DNA of 64,000 nt. Origin: Paenisporosarcina sp. OV554. GTDB taxonomy: Bacteria > Bacillota > Bacilli > Bacillales_A > Planococcaceae. The translations under genes and the position numbers were made by a program. Shown here piece after piece: positions 8,454 to 17,234 of the stretch (its first letter is position 1; every line of letters starts with the position of its first letter). Location of the stretch: assembly GCF_003058165.1 (NCBI RefSeq), contig NZ_QBUC01000006.1, positions 62,001-126,000 on the forward strand, written 5' to 3'. The notes below the pieces were generated by a model that was not told the origin of the DNA, did not search any database, and saw only the letters and a list, made by a program, of their open reading frames with translations.

Positions 8454-8945
8454 TTATTTAGATTTTTTTATGAACATTCCTAGGAGAGATCGAGCTGGTA
8501 TTTTTCCGAGCAAGCCATCGCTTGATTTAGAAATTTTCTTTAATGTAACAAATAATTTGTCATCCCCTACCCAATGTTCTTCTAAAATTTCGGGTGAAAA
8601 TTTATTAAGTAATGTATTCACAACGAATGTTGCAACAATAATGTCATCCATAAACCCACCTGGACCTATTAAACCTTCGGGAATTACATCAATTGGAGCA
8701 ATAAAGTATAAAATACCACTACCGATTAATACTTTACTTTTCCCATCAATGCGATTATCGAGTAATGATTTAGTTAATAGATGGAACAAATCTGGTGCGA
8801 ATAATAGGTAGGGTGCAAATTTACTTGCACTTCCTGATTTTGATTCTAAAAAAGAAGTAATATTCCCACGAAGTTTCTCATAAAAATCTTGTTGTTTTTT
8901 AAGTGTCGGTAATTCTTTTTTCAAATCATATTCTGTCATATTCAT
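8454..8945 (-). CDS. YkvA-like protein with DUF1232 domain
   Basis: 163 residues. The central block YFIAPIDVIPEGLIGPGGFMDDIIVATFVVNTLL is the DUF1232 hallmark (P-x-D-x-I-P-x-x-x-x-G-x-x-D-D), a short membrane-associated helical module of unknown function found in many Bacillales. The N-terminus is a charged helical stretch and the C-terminus is basic. The start (ATG-AAT-ATG) is preceded by AAGGAAGGGG, so either Met could be used. Its function is not known. Confidence 0.78.
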   Translation of the reverse strand: MNMTEYDLKKELPTLKKQQDFYEKLRGNITSFLESKSGSASKFAPYLLFAPDLFHLLTKSLLDNRIDGKSKVLIGSGILYFIAPIDVIPEGLIGPGGFMDDIIVATFVVNTLLNKFSPEILEEHWVGDDKLFVTLKKISKSSDGLLGKIPARSLLGMFIKKSK

Positions 8946-9047
8946 TCCCCTTCCTTAAAATATACTATACCAAAAAAACAGAAAATTGAAACGTTTGACC
9001 AACACCAACCGTCTAAATTACTAAACAAACAGATTGGAGGTTACCTT

Positions 9048-9734
9048 ATGTCAATATTGAAAAAATATGTCGTTCTCATGCTTTTCTTACTGTTAAGCGC
9101 TTGTAGTGACGATTCTGTAGGAAACCCTTCTGTTTCAAATACCCTCCCCACTACTGAAGAAGAACAACCTGAAGAAATCATTGAAGAACCAGAGGAAGTC
9201 GTCGCAGAACCTGAACTAGAGCCAGTACAGTTTTCGAACTTCTTTTTGCAGGATGGAGTCACTGCTAAGTATTTAGGAGAAGGTAATGAATATGCCAGCT
9301 ACCTAGCACGGACACAATGGCACAATGACTATACCGTTTCCATCTATGAAGACAATGGAGGAACAACTCTTGTACGTACTTATCGAATTTCTGATGAGTC
9401 GATTGATTTGATTCAAGAACAAGGAGAATTTTATGACGAGTTTAACCCTACTAATGAAGAGTTGCAAGCACTTCCTAAGCTCTCGACATTTTTAAAGCTC
9501 CCCTTAGAAACTGGCGTATCTTTTGACGGTTGGGAAATTGTTAGTGTAGATGAAACGGTTGACACACCATTTCAAACTTTTGATCAAGTAATTGTCTTGG
9601 AAAAGACGGATGATAGTGGAGCCATACGGCGTAAATATATCGTAGAAGAATACGGCGAAATAAAAAGAGAATTTATTATGAACGAAGAAGACAATGAATT
9701 TATAGTAACGTCAACTCTCGAATCGGTTGATTAA
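9048..9734 (+). CDS. Predicted lipoprotein of unknown function
   Basis: 228 residues. A type II signal peptide is visible: MSILKKY, a hydrophobic core, then the lipobox LLSAC with Cys at about 19. A low-complexity acidic linker rich in Glu and Pro (about 35-65) follows, typical of a surface lipoprotein held away from the membrane, then a beta-rich domain of about 150 residues (FLQDGVTAKYLGEGNEYASY, TYRISDESIDLI). Start ATG has GGAGG upstream and the gene ends in its own terminator. I do not recognise the C-terminal domain. Confidence 0.75.
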   Translation: MSILKKYVVLMLFLLLSACSDDSVGNPSVSNTLPTTEEEQPEEIIEEPEEVVAEPELEPVQFSNFFLQDGVTAKYLGEGNEYASYLARTQWHNDYTVSIYEDNGGTTLVRTYRISDESIDLIQEQGEFYDEFNPTNEELQALPKLSTFLKLPLETGVSFDGWEIVSVDETVDTPFQTFDQVIVLEKTDDSGAIRRKYIVEEYGEIKREFIMNEEDNEFIVTSTLESVD

Positions 9735-9737
9735 AAA

Positions 9738-9772
9738 AGAAGAGGCATCCGAAATTTCGGATTGCCTCTTTT
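9738..9772. terminator. Terminator after the lipoprotein gene
   Basis: AAGAGGCATCCGAAA pairs with TTTCGGATTGCCTCTT, followed by a T tract; it can also act on the convergent csp gene. Confidence 0.85.
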
Positions 9773-9783
9773 AGTTGCTAAAT

Positions 9784-9984
9784 TTAGATTTTGGTGACAT
9801 TTGCAGCTTGAGGTCCACGGTTGCCATCGACAACTTCGAACTCGACTTTTTGACCTTCATCAAGTGTCTTAAAGCCTTCCCCTTGAATTGCAGAGAAATG
9901 AACAAATACGTCGTCCCCACCATCAATTTCAATAAATCCGAAACCTTTTTCTGAGTTAAACCATTTTACTGTACCTTGTTTCAT
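9784..9984 (-). CDS. Cold shock protein (CspA/CspB family)
   Basis: 66 residues with the OB-fold RNA-binding motifs RNP1 (KGFGFI) and RNP2 (VFVHFSAI), the size and sequence of a canonical Csp, an RNA chaperone that melts secondary structure in the cold. The frame opens at 9990 (TTG) but ATG at 9984 is the start: it begins [10 protein letters not shown] like the family and is preceded by GGGGGT. A long structured leader and a near-perfect promoter lie upstream, as usual for cold-inducible csp genes. Confidence 0.95.
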   Translation of the reverse strand: MKQGTVKWFNSEKGFGFIEIDGGDDVFVHFSAIQGEGFKTLDEGQKVEFEVVDGNRGPQAANVTKI

Positions 9985-10006
9985 AAACAAACCCCCAAAA
10001 ATAAAG

Positions 10007-10126
10007 TTAACAATTTAAAATTGAGTGATGAAAACCAAAAAATTCACATACACAATAGCACCAGCAAACGCCGATCACTACTGAAATATGTGAATACAGG
10101 TTTCCGGTAAAACAATTTCAATTGTT
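10007..10126 (-). promoter_or_regulatory. Structured 5' leader of the csp gene
   Basis: The predicted transcript starts near 10126, leaving about 140 nt before the start codon. Inverted repeats in it: AACAATT/AATTGTT at 10111-10126 (the very 5' end), ATTCACATA (10042-10050) with TATGTGAAT (10087-10095), and CAATTT/AAATTG at 10011-10023. Long foldable leaders of csp mRNAs act as cold-sensitive switches in other bacteria; that role here is inferred. Confidence 0.6.
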
Positions 10127-10132
10127 AAGAAC

Positions 10133-10160
10133 ATTATAACATTTACCCAACAACTGTCAA
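10133..10160 (-). promoter_or_regulatory. Strong sigma-A promoter of the csp gene
   Basis: On the minus strand: -35 TTGACA (10160-10155), 16-bp spacer, -10 TATAAT (10138-10133) with an extended TG. Both hexamers match the consensus exactly. Confidence 0.85.
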
Positions 10161-10197
10161 TTTTATTATTTGTATTTTCATAGTCTTATATGTCTTT

Positions 10198-10491
10198 TTA
10201 TATTTGATTCGGCTTCCCGTTTTTCAGCCAAATTACACCATGAAATGTTTGTAAATCATCATCGCATGCTTCACAAAACTCTTGTTCATCTTCAGTCCAA
10301 AAAGCCCAACATGCTCCTTTTTGTTTCTCTTCATTCGGATACGTATTACGGAATTCACTTAGCAGTGATTCTAAGTAATCACTCGCCTCTTTGTCTGAAG
10401 TAAATACTTCTTTTTCGATAATATATTCTTCCCACCCGGAAAACATCCACCAAGGTTCATAACCAGCTTTCATATAAATTATTTCATTCAT
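10198..10491 (-). CDS. DUF1033 family protein
   Basis: 97 residues, rich in Trp and acidic residues. YEPWWMFSGWEEYI near the N-terminus matches the DUF1033 motif (EPWWFFEGWEEDI). KGACWAFWTEDEQEFCEACDDDLQTFHGVIWL follows, with three Cys that could bind metal or form disulfides. The function of the family is unknown. The gene is monocistronic by position. Confidence 0.75.
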   Translation of the reverse strand: MNEIIYMKAGYEPWWMFSGWEEYIIEKEVFTSDKEASDYLESLLSEFRNTYPNEEKQKGACWAFWTEDEQEFCEACDDDLQTFHGVIWLKNGKPNQI

Positions 10492-10716
10492 AGATTTTCA
10501 TCCTTTTCTATACTTCCATAATCTTCATTTTATCAAATGAAATGTCAGCGTCTAGTAATTTGTTTATAATCTTCTCTCCAAATTTGAAACCTTTTACTTC
10601 TTAATAATTCAAAATCATTGATTACTCCTATAATTTAATATAAGTTAAGTCCAGATGAAACCTTTTGTTACGCCAATCGTATGTAATAGAGAAGAACTCT
10701 TAAGGAGGGTTGCAAC

Positions 10717-11391
10717 TTGATCGATGTAAAGTACTTTATAATTCGACATTTGCTTAGCATACCCATATTTTTTGGAAGTTGGATAGCATTTCAATCAGGA
10801 TTAGGTATTCATTTCGCACTAGCAGGATTATTTTCCATTGGAACTTACGCTTTGTCCAATCAACTGATTAAAGTGGTACAATCTCGATTGATTGTTTCAA
10901 AATATGGCTTGACGATGGCAGAATATCGTCATATTAATACGCAGTTAAAAGAAGCAAAAATCAAACTTAAACAATTAAATGGATACTATATGAAGGTTCG
11001 TTCAATAAGAGCATTTAAACAATTATTTGAAATGAATCGACTAGCTAAACGAATTGTTCAGATTGTTAAAACCGAACCTAAGAAATTCTACCAGGTCGAA
11101 TCATTCTTTTATGCCCATCTTGAAACAGCAGTAGAACTTACTTCAAAATACACATTGCTTGTCTCACAACCCGTTAAAGCCTATGATGTTCAAATTGCTT
11201 TACAAGATACGCGTGAGACATTGTTAGAGATTAATGAAGTGATGGAACTTGATTTACGTCAAGTATTGTCTTCTGATATTGAGCATTTAAAAATGGAACT
11301 TGATTTTGCTAAAATTTCACTAAGAAAACAAGAAACTCCCCTATTGCTGAAAGGAGAAACACTAGATGGCAGAAAATCAATCGACTCCTAG
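10717..11391 (+). CDS. xpaC: XpaC-like membrane protein
   Basis: 224 residues, TTG start with AAGGAGG eight bases upstream. The N-terminus holds two closely spaced membrane segments (about 8-24 and 29-44); the rest is cytosolic, basic and helical (AEYRHINTQLKEAKIKLKQLNGYYMKVRS). This matches XpaC, named for an effect on hydrolysis of a chromogenic phosphate substrate in B. subtilis, where it is encoded with the TelA-family gene yaaN. Here the next gene is also TelA-like and overlaps by 26 bp, with its ribosome binding site inside xpaC, so the two are translationally coupled. The biochemical role is unclear. Confidence 0.8.
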   Translation: MIDVKYFIIRHLLSIPIFFGSWIAFQSGLGIHFALAGLFSIGTYALSNQLIKVVQSRLIVSKYGLTMAEYRHINTQLKEAKIKLKQLNGYYMKVRSIRAFKQLFEMNRLAKRIVQIVKTEPKKFYQVESFFYAHLETAVELTSKYTLLVSQPVKAYDVQIALQDTRETLLEINEVMELDLRQVLSSDIEHLKMELDFAKISLRKQETPLLLKGETLDGRKSIDS

Positions 11392-12553
11392 TCAAACGAA
11401 AACTTTAGATGATTTACTAAATTCACCTTTTGAAATGCAACCACAAATGAAGGATCAAGACGATCCTATAAATGAAAAATTACCTGTAAAAATAATAGAT
11501 CGATTGTCTGAAGAAGAAAAACAAAAAGCCTATACTCTGGCTGCTCAAATTCCTGCTGGTAATTATGAAGCAGTTCTAACATATGGAGCCAATGCACAAA
11601 CTGAACTTTCAAGGTTTTCACATCAAATGCTTGACCATGTTCAAAAGAAAGACATTGGACCAGTAGGAGATATTTTAAAAGATTTGATGGACAAGCTTGG
11701 GCAAATGAACCCTGAAGAATTAACCACAACAAAGAAATCCGGTATTAAACGGTTATTTGGGAAAGTATCTAGATCTGTTCAGGAGTTAATGACTAAATAT
11801 CAAAAATTAAGTACTCAAATTGATCGTATTGGCATTCAACTTGAACATTCTAAAAGAGGTTTAATTGAAGATGTTCATATGTTAGATAAGTTATACGATC
11901 AAAACAAAGCATATTTTCAAGCTTTAAATGTTTATATTGCTGCAGCGGAAATAAAACGTGATGAAATATTAAACGAAACCATCCCTGCCCTTCGTCAAAA
12001 AGCTGAAGCATCATCTGATCAGATGGCTTATCAAGAAGTGAATGATATGGCTCAGTTCTTAGATCGTTTGGAAAAACGGTTATATGATTTACAGCTATCT
12101 CGTCAAATAACGATTCAAAGTGCTCCACAAATTCGAATGATTCAGCAAACCAATCAAACGTTGGCGGAGAAGATTCAATCTTCTATCATGACTTCCATTC
12201 CTTTATGGAAAAATCAAATTGCGATAGCATTAACACTTAATCGTCAATTGAAAGCGGTAGAAGCACAGAAACAAGTAACGAAAACGACGAATGATTTATT
12301 ATTGAAAAACTCGGAAATGTTGAAAATGAACAGTATTGAAACTGCAAAAGAAAATGAACGTGGCATTGTTGAAATTGAAACATTAAAACAAACACAAGAG
12401 AACTTACTTCAAACAATTGAAGAAACACTTCGTATCCAATCAGATGGTCGCGTCAAACGAAAAGCTGCCGAAGTTGAAATTGCCCGTATGGAAGAACAGT
12501 TAAAACAACGACTATTAATCGTTCATCAAGAACAAGAAAACCGTCCTCGCTAA
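11366..12553 (+). CDS. telA: TelA family protein (toxic anion/tellurite resistance family)
   Basis: 395 residues, soluble, strongly helical and coiled-coil-like throughout. Family features include LGQMNPEELTTTKKSGIKRLFGKV, KYQKLSTQIDRIGIQLEHSKRGLIEDVHMLDKLYDQNKAYFQALNVYIAAAE and RQITIQSAPQIRMIQQTNQTLAEKIQSSI. TelA (YaaN in B. subtilis) is linked to tellurite and cell-envelope-active agents, though the mechanism is not settled. The ATG lies inside the end of xpaC with AAAGGAG upstream. The operon ends in a terminator overlapping the stop. Confidence 0.9.
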   Translation: MAENQSTPSQTKTLDDLLNSPFEMQPQMKDQDDPINEKLPVKIIDRLSEEEKQKAYTLAAQIPAGNYEAVLTYGANAQTELSRFSHQMLDHVQKKDIGPVGDILKDLMDKLGQMNPEELTTTKKSGIKRLFGKVSRSVQELMTKYQKLSTQIDRIGIQLEHSKRGLIEDVHMLDKLYDQNKAYFQALNVYIAAAEIKRDEILNETIPALRQKAEASSDQMAYQEVNDMAQFLDRLEKRLYDLQLSRQITIQSAPQIRMIQQTNQTLAEKIQSSIMTSIPLWKNQIAIALTLNRQLKAVEAQKQVTKTTNDLLLKNSEMLKMNSIETAKENERGIVEIETLKQTQENLLQTIEETLRIQSDGRVKRKAAEVEIARMEEQLKQRLLIVHQEQENRPR

Positions 12554-12564
12554 TGAGGACGGTT
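12539..12564 (+). terminator. Terminator of xpaC-telA
   Basis: AACCGTCCTC (12539-12548), loop GCTAAT including the stop codon, GAGGACGGTT (12555-12564), then TCTATTT. The T tract is weak. Confidence 0.65.
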
Positions 12565-12577
12565 CTATTTATTTAAG

Positions 12578-13351
12578 TTACCTTTTAAATCCACCCTCAG
12601 AATGAATTACTTGACCTGTAATCCAGTTGGCATCCTCACTTACTAGAAATTTAATGGTTCTTGCAACATCACTTGGTTCCCCGATTCTACCAAATGGGAA
12701 CATTGGTTCTAACGCATTTTTAATATCTTCAGTCATCCATCCTGTATCCGTAGGACCTGGATTTACTGCATTAACAGTTATTCCTAGTGGAGCTACTTCT
12801 GCTGCCAAAGTAATAGTTAAGGCATCTATTGCACCCTTTGTTGTTGCATAGGCTAATTCACCCGCCATGGATCCTTGAAATTGACCTGAAGTAAGACTAA
12901 TAATTCTCCCGCCTGATTTCTTCTTGAAATTCTGAGCAAACTTACTACTTAAAAGAGTCGTTGCCCGGATATTCACCACATAGTGTTTATCCAACTCATC
13001 CATAGTTATCGTTGAATAATCATTGTTAGTTGAGTAAGCTGCATTATTTATTAAGATATCAGGTTGTCCAAGTTGCTCAACTACTTTTTCAAACAGTTGC
13101 TCAGGTGCAGCTTGTGTTGTTAAATCTAACTCCATACAAGACACCTTAACTCCTTTTAGTAATAACTCCTCTTTTAATTTCATCGGGTCATCGAAATCCA
13201 TGCTTAAAGCCATTTTTCTATCATATTCCGCCCAATAAGTGAAAAAAATGTGATAACCTGCATCTGCTAGCTCTTTACAAATAGCCGTTCCAATACCTTG
13301 TAGGCGGCCTACACCAGTAATAATTGCGATTTTATCTTTTAATTCGATCAT
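12578..13351 (-). CDS. Short-chain dehydrogenase/reductase (SDR)
   Basis: 257 residues with a classical SDR Rossmann fold: TGVGRLQGIG cofactor motif near residue 15, NNAAYS at about 105, SLTSGQFQGS with the catalytic Ser, YATTK with Tyr and Lys, and NAVNPGPTDTGWM after it. The C-terminus (FLVSEDANWITGQVIHSEGGF) is typical of FabG-like reductases. The extra residues between the glycine motif and NNA are normal for NADP-type members. The frame opens two codons earlier, but AGGGGA sits seven bases before the ATG at 13351. The substrate is unknown; the gene stands alone. Confidence 0.88.
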   Translation of the reverse strand: MIELKDKIAIITGVGRLQGIGTAICKELADAGYHIFFTYWAEYDRKMALSMDFDDPMKLKEELLLKGVKVSCMELDLTTQAAPEQLFEKVVEQLGQPDILINNAAYSTNNDYSTITMDELDKHYVVNIRATTLLSSKFAQNFKKKSGGRIISLTSGQFQGSMAGELAYATTKGAIDALTITLAAEVAPLGITVNAVNPGPTDTGWMTEDIKNALEPMFPFGRIGEPSDVARTIKFLVSEDANWITGQVIHSEGGFKR

Positions 13352-13429
13352 GAACATTTCCCCTAACGATGATCTATAATGAATTGCTAAAATGATTAAC
13401 GTTTTTCATCCAATATTATTGAATATTTG

Positions 13430-15325
13430 TCACTTAACAACTAGATATAGCATGCGACGCAGTAGTCTTAATGTTTGAGTAGTGAATTCATCGACATTTT
13501 TCGCAGTTGCAGTCTTTGCCCCAAACATCATATGGAATAATTGTATTTGTTCTTCCACGGGTTGCTCTGCGCTTAAAAACAAATGGAGTAAATGAATCCC
13601 TTTTCTCTCTACTTCGATGACAGCCTCCGCGGTATCGATAATTCCATTTGCAGCATAGCCATATGCAGATGGTTCTCCATCAGAAAACAATAAAATAAAT
13701 TTATGCTTTTCACTACGTTTTAGAAGTCGTTCTGCCATCCAGCGAATAGCTAATCCATCACGATTGTCATCATGGGCCACCAACGAAAAAATGGCTTCTG
13801 AATGATCTTTTAATCCATCTGCTACTTGGTGGCAAAATAAAAAGGAATTGGGTTGTTCTTGATCCGTCGCTTCATAGGCATCTTCATAATACGATACAAT
13901 ATCATGTCGAATACCTAAGTCCCGTAAAACGTCGTGAAATAATAGTACTGCTTTTTTTGTTTCTTCCATTTTATCAATCATGGAAGCCGAACTATCAATT
14001 AACAAACCGAAAACAGCGTCCATTGGAAGAGATGGTCTATTCTTTTTATAGAATGGTTTTGGTCGTTGTTCAGTTAATAAAGAGGTCAGATTTGGTGTTA
14101 ATCTGCCTTTTGATAATCGAGTACGTTTGCTCTCTTGCTTTTGATCAATTCTTTTTCGGATTTCTTTCGTAAATGCTTTCACATACGGTTTTTGTTCTGC
14201 ACGAATGATGGAAATTCCATCTTTCAAGCCGGCGTTTATTTTTCGAACTATTCTCTTTTCTTCGAATGATACATTTAGATGTTCATCACCGAATCGTTCT
14301 CCTGATTGCTTGGTTTGATTTTTCTCTGTTTTCCCATCCATTTTTGCTTTTTGGTTACTTTTCTTATTCGCAGTAGAAGTGCCTGATCCCTCACTATCAA
14401 TTTCATTGGACTCATCGCCCTCTTCTACACGGCCATTATTTGTCTTTCCTTTATTTCCTTTTGTTAGTTCAAAATCAAGGTGTGGTCCTTGTTGTTTTTC
14501 ACTTTCTCGATGCCAGGTCCTAAACATTTCTTCAATGGATTCACTTGGAGGAAAATTTTCTGAATCTTGTTGATCAATTGATCGTTTAGTTTTTTCTTCA
14601 TAACCTGGAATTTCTTCTAAGTTTTCGTGAAGAGATATAAATATATGCGTTAAATCTTTCGTCATCACTTCTTCCAGTGAATAAAGGATATCTAAACAAA
14701 TTCGGCAACTTTCAGCTGTACTCTTTGAATCGAAAATAAACTGCCATTTTGCAAGTGCCCGATTGAAGTAACTCGGATAGTCTTCTACTAATAGGGCTGT
14801 AGGTGACCCTTTACGAAGTGCTACGTATAAAAAACTAAATAGACTGTCACTCATAAATCCTTTGTTGAAATTGACCATCAATTGTTGTTCATGGAAAGTG
14901 GTATATACTTCTTCACGAACGACAAATGCACCGTCTGTTCCCGGCCGTTCTTGACGAATCAAATTGGAAAGTCGAAACTCCTCTGCACTTATTGCGAGTT
15001 GTAGAGCAAACTCTTTAATAGGAAGATGACTGACTTCTTTCTTATAATGATTCCATGCTGTTAAGTCAAAATGTCTCCAAAAACCCGAAGTTAATAAATA
15101 CAAATCAGATAATTGACCTTTTTGTTCAATTTCAGGATCACGATGATTCCAAAAATGGCTCATCGAAATGGCGCCTTCTTTTGGGCGAAACTCCATCAAT
15201 TTACGAACAGTTAGTGATAAGTATGGACTGCGACCTAAAGCTCGTGCCAATTGTTCTAACTGAATCATTCGTTTTGCGTTGATCGTTTCATTGTTAAATT
15301 GAATAAATCGATTGACCGATGACAA
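13430..15325 (-). CDS. VWA domain protein, partner of a MoxR ATPase
   Basis: About 631 residues. The C-terminal 200 form a von Willebrand A domain with the MIDAS start FGLLIDSSASM (DxSxS) and the later FSDGEPSAYG. The middle (about 260-345) is low-complexity and charged, rich in Lys, Glu, Ser and Asn. The N-terminal third is helical, unrecognised. The frame opens at 15382, overlapping the MoxR gene by 47 bp, but TTG at 15325 has GAGGTG six bases before it and lies 10 bp after the MoxR stop, so it is the better start. MoxR/VWA pairs act as chaperone-like machines that mature or load metal into target enzymes; the target here is not evident. Confidence 0.82.
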   Translation of the reverse strand: MSSVNRFIQFNNETINAKRMIQLEQLARALGRSPYLSLTVRKLMEFRPKEGAISMSHFWNHRDPEIEQKGQLSDLYLLTSGFWRHFDLTAWNHYKKEVSHLPIKEFALQLAISAEEFRLSNLIRQERPGTDGAFVVREEVYTTFHEQQLMVNFNKGFMSDSLFSFLYVALRKGSPTALLVEDYPSYFNRALAKWQFIFDSKSTAESCRICLDILYSLEEVMTKDLTHIFISLHENLEEIPGYEEKTKRSIDQQDSENFPPSESIEEMFRTWHRESEKQQGPHLDFELTKGNKGKTNNGRVEEGDESNEIDSEGSGTSTANKKSNQKAKMDGKTEKNQTKQSGERFGDEHLNVSFEEKRIVRKINAGLKDGISIIRAEQKPYVKAFTKEIRKRIDQKQESKRTRLSKGRLTPNLTSLLTEQRPKPFYKKNRPSLPMDAVFGLLIDSSASMIDKMEETKKAVLLFHDVLRDLGIRHDIVSYYEDAYEATDQEQPNSFLFCHQVADGLKDHSEAIFSLVAHDDNRDGLAIRWMAERLLKRSEKHKFILLFSDGEPSAYGYAANGIIDTAEAVIEVERKGIHLLHLFLSAEQPVEEQIQLFHMMFGAKTATAKNVDEFTTQTLRLLRRMLYLVVK

Positions 15326-15335
15326 ATAAAGCACC

Positions 15336-16205
15336 TCACTTAAGCCAAGTATTCGCCAGTTCCATGACCAACTCTTTTTCACTATCGTCTTCTAATTTTT
15401 CAGCTATTGCATAACGAATAGCTCGTTTAGGGTCTATATATTGAGCTAGCTCAGTAGCATCGAGTAAACTGCGAATAGATGCAGCTTCTTCACTTAGTAA
15501 ACCATTTTGAACTTGAATAAACATATCTTCTGCAAGGTTAAGCATGGTTTTGATGAGTAAAGATGAGGCTTCTGGGTATTCCCGTTCAAATAAGCCACGA
15601 AGTGGCTCTCCTGTTAAATAAGGAATCGAGAATGAAATAAAGCGATTTTTTAATGCTTCATTTAAAGGAGAAGTACCAATATAGCCTTCGTTTATTGCGG
15701 CTATAACCGTAAAGTCTTCGTGAGCTCGTAACACTTCCCCGGTATAAGGATTTGTCAGCATACGTCGGTGATCGAGAACGCTATGTAGAATCGGTAAGGT
15801 TTCAGGTTTTGCCATATTGATTTCATCAATATATAAAATATGACCGTACCTCATGGCTTGAATGACCGGTCCTTCTACAAAATCGATAGCCGTTTGACCT
15901 TTTTCTTGAATCAATGTTTTAAACCCGAGAAGAGCTTCTGCATCTAGATCAACTGAACAATTAATACTGTGCATCGGTTGATTGAAGAAAGAAGAAATCG
16001 ATTCTGCCAATTTCGTTTTACCCGATCCAGATGGTCCTTTGAGTAAGACATTTTTTTGCAACACTACACTTAGTAAAATGTCATTCCACAAATTTTCTAA
16101 TGGTGATACATAGCCGCCACGCCCAATTAATGCTTTATGGTCATCTGCATGCTCTTTTGAATGTCTGTTGTTTTGTGAATGGTCAATGATTGATTTTACG
16201 TTCAA
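15336..16205 (-). CDS. MoxR/CbbQ-type AAA+ ATPase
   Basis: About 289 residues: Walker A GPSGSGKTK near residue 57, Walker B ILYIDEINMA near 112, then sensor 1 IAAINEGYIGTSPLNEAL and NRFISFSIPYL, as in the CbbQ/NorQ branch of MoxR AAA+ proteins. In the longer frame starting at 16220 the initiator TTG is itself part of the TTGGAGGG ribosome binding site, so TTG at 16205 (start LNVKSIID) is the likely start. It is the first gene of a two-gene unit with the VWA protein, 10 bp apart. Expected role: ATP-driven remodelling of a target with the VWA partner. Confidence 0.88.
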   Translation of the reverse strand: MNVKSIIDHSQNNRHSKEHADDHKALIGRGGYVSPLENLWNDILLSVVLQKNVLLKGPSGSGKTKLAESISSFFNQPMHSINCSVDLDAEALLGFKTLIQEKGQTAIDFVEGPVIQAMRYGHILYIDEINMAKPETLPILHSVLDHRRMLTNPYTGEVLRAHEDFTVIAAINEGYIGTSPLNEALKNRFISFSIPYLTGEPLRGLFEREYPEASSLLIKTMLNLAEDMFIQVQNGLLSEEAASIRSLLDATELAQYIDPKRAIRYAIAEKLEDDSEKELVMELANTWLK

Positions 16206-16221
16206 CGTTAATCCCTCCAAT

Positions 16222-16246
16222 AAAAAAACCGATGAAGAGTCATCGG
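16222..16246 (-). terminator. Terminator after the DUF6501-like gene
   Basis: On the minus strand CCGATGA, loop CTCT, TCATCGG, then TTTTTTT. It separates the small gene from the moxR-VWA operon. Confidence 0.9.
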
Positions 16247-16444
16247 CTATTCGAAATATTCTTTATAAAAGCCACCAATGTGACCTGTGTTGTCAAGTAT
16301 AAAAATGAATTCTTCTGTTTCATTTTTCACTTCGTATGTTTTACCAACCGTTAGAACATTTGACACCGAAAACTTCGATGCATTGGTATGTTTGCAAGTA
16401 ACTGTTTTAATTGTAGGTGCATCTTTCCAAACGTTATGTAACAT
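16247..16444 (-). CDS. Small conserved protein, DUF6501-like
   Basis: 65 residues: a compact beta-rich protein with WKDAPTIKTVTCKHTNASKF, LTVGKTYEVKNETEEFIFILDN and GHIGGFYKEYFE. The pattern VGKxYEVKNETEEF...D..G.xGGFYKxYF matches a family widespread in Bacillales that I recall as DUF6501; the function is unknown. ATG start, own terminator, expressed as a single gene. The family label is from memory. Confidence 0.65.
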   Translation of the reverse strand: MLHNVWKDAPTIKTVTCKHTNASKFSVSNVLTVGKTYEVKNETEEFIFILDNTGHIGGFYKEYFE

Positions 16445-16493
16445 AATTCATCTCCTCATTTCGTTCTCTTCTACTAGTATAAGCAAGCTGTAA

Positions 16494-16894
16494 AAGATTA
16501 TCAACAACGCGGGTAAACCTCTTTCTAAAACGTAAAGAATATAGGTTTGAAATAAGATGATATGGCTTGGTCTGGCTTATTTAAGTCAACCATTGATTAC
16601 GTTCACAGATCTTAATAGTACCATTTGCTATGCAATTATCTGCTACACCCTTGTCTAAAGAATAAAAGAGGGTGCAGCAAGGTATCGACTTTGTCACTTC
16701 TCACCTGCCTTTTTTCGTAGATTAATCCTTCTACATGTTAGCACCCCACTCTACCTTGCAAGCTGGATAACGTAGCCCTATTTATTTCTATATTAATTTA
16801 AGATAGAGAAAAGTTATGAATATATCTACTCATTCGCCCTCTCTCGTTATGAAAAACTTAATATACTATAAAAACAATGAAAGGAGGTGTTATT
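16494..16894. other. Gene-free stretch holding an eroded copy of an interspersed repeat
   Basis: No gene is seen. Bases 16634-16772 resemble the first part of the long repeat at 45701 and 61011 (see repeat entry). The bases just before 16895 hold the leader of the small Cys-rich gene, with AAAGGAGGTG and an AT-rich promoter-like stretch. Confidence 0.5.
16634..16772 (+). repeat. Eroded third copy of the interspersed repeat (first part only)
   Basis: Shared words in the same order as the copy at 61011: AATTATCTGCT, CTTG-TCTA-AG-ATAAA, GACTT-GTCACT, TTTTTTC, ATC-TTC, CCTTGCAA-CTGGAT. Only about 140 bp align by eye and the main hairpin is no longer well paired, so this is an old or partial copy. 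Confidence 0.5.
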
Positions 16895-17176
16895 ATGTCT
16901 GAATATTATTCTTCAAGAAAAAATCATTGCTGTGATGAAAAAAGAAAAAAAGAAAACTGTGGATGCGGTACGGTTATTGTAAGCTTTACTAGTGCTGCAG
17001 GCTTCCCTATTTTGTTCTCTTCTACTGCCGGCAACGTGGACTCTACTTGTTCAGCTGCGCTAGCAGTGGGTAATAACGTTATTTTTGCACTACAGTGCCT
17101 TTTCGAAGACGACTTTAAAGTTGTTGCATTTACTGCGAATGGAGCTGTAAACACTTACACTCTTACAAACTGTTAA
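16895..17176 (+). CDS. Small Cys-rich protein of unknown function
   Basis: 93 residues from the ATG at 16895, which has AAAGGAGGTG directly upstream; the frame also opens 18 bases earlier, but those codons contain the ribosome binding site. The N-terminus is basic and Cys-rich (NHCCDEKRKKENCGCG), followed by a beta-prone, Ala/Ser/Thr-rich stretch (VIVSFTSAAGFPILFSS, CSAALAVGNNVIFALQCLF) ending in Cys. Small Cys-rich proteins like this are often spore coat or exosporium components in Bacillales. That is an inference from composition; I do not recognise a family. It has a terminator of its own. Confidence 0.6.
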   Translation: MSEYYSSRKNHCCDEKRKKENCGCGTVIVSFTSAAGFPILFSSTAGNVDSTCSAALAVGNNVIFALQCLFEDDFKVVAFTANGAVNTYTLTNC

Positions 17177-17234
17177 CATCTTCAAAAAGAAATAGCGGGA
17201 TTAGTTCTAGTAGACTAACCTAGTAAGACAAAAT

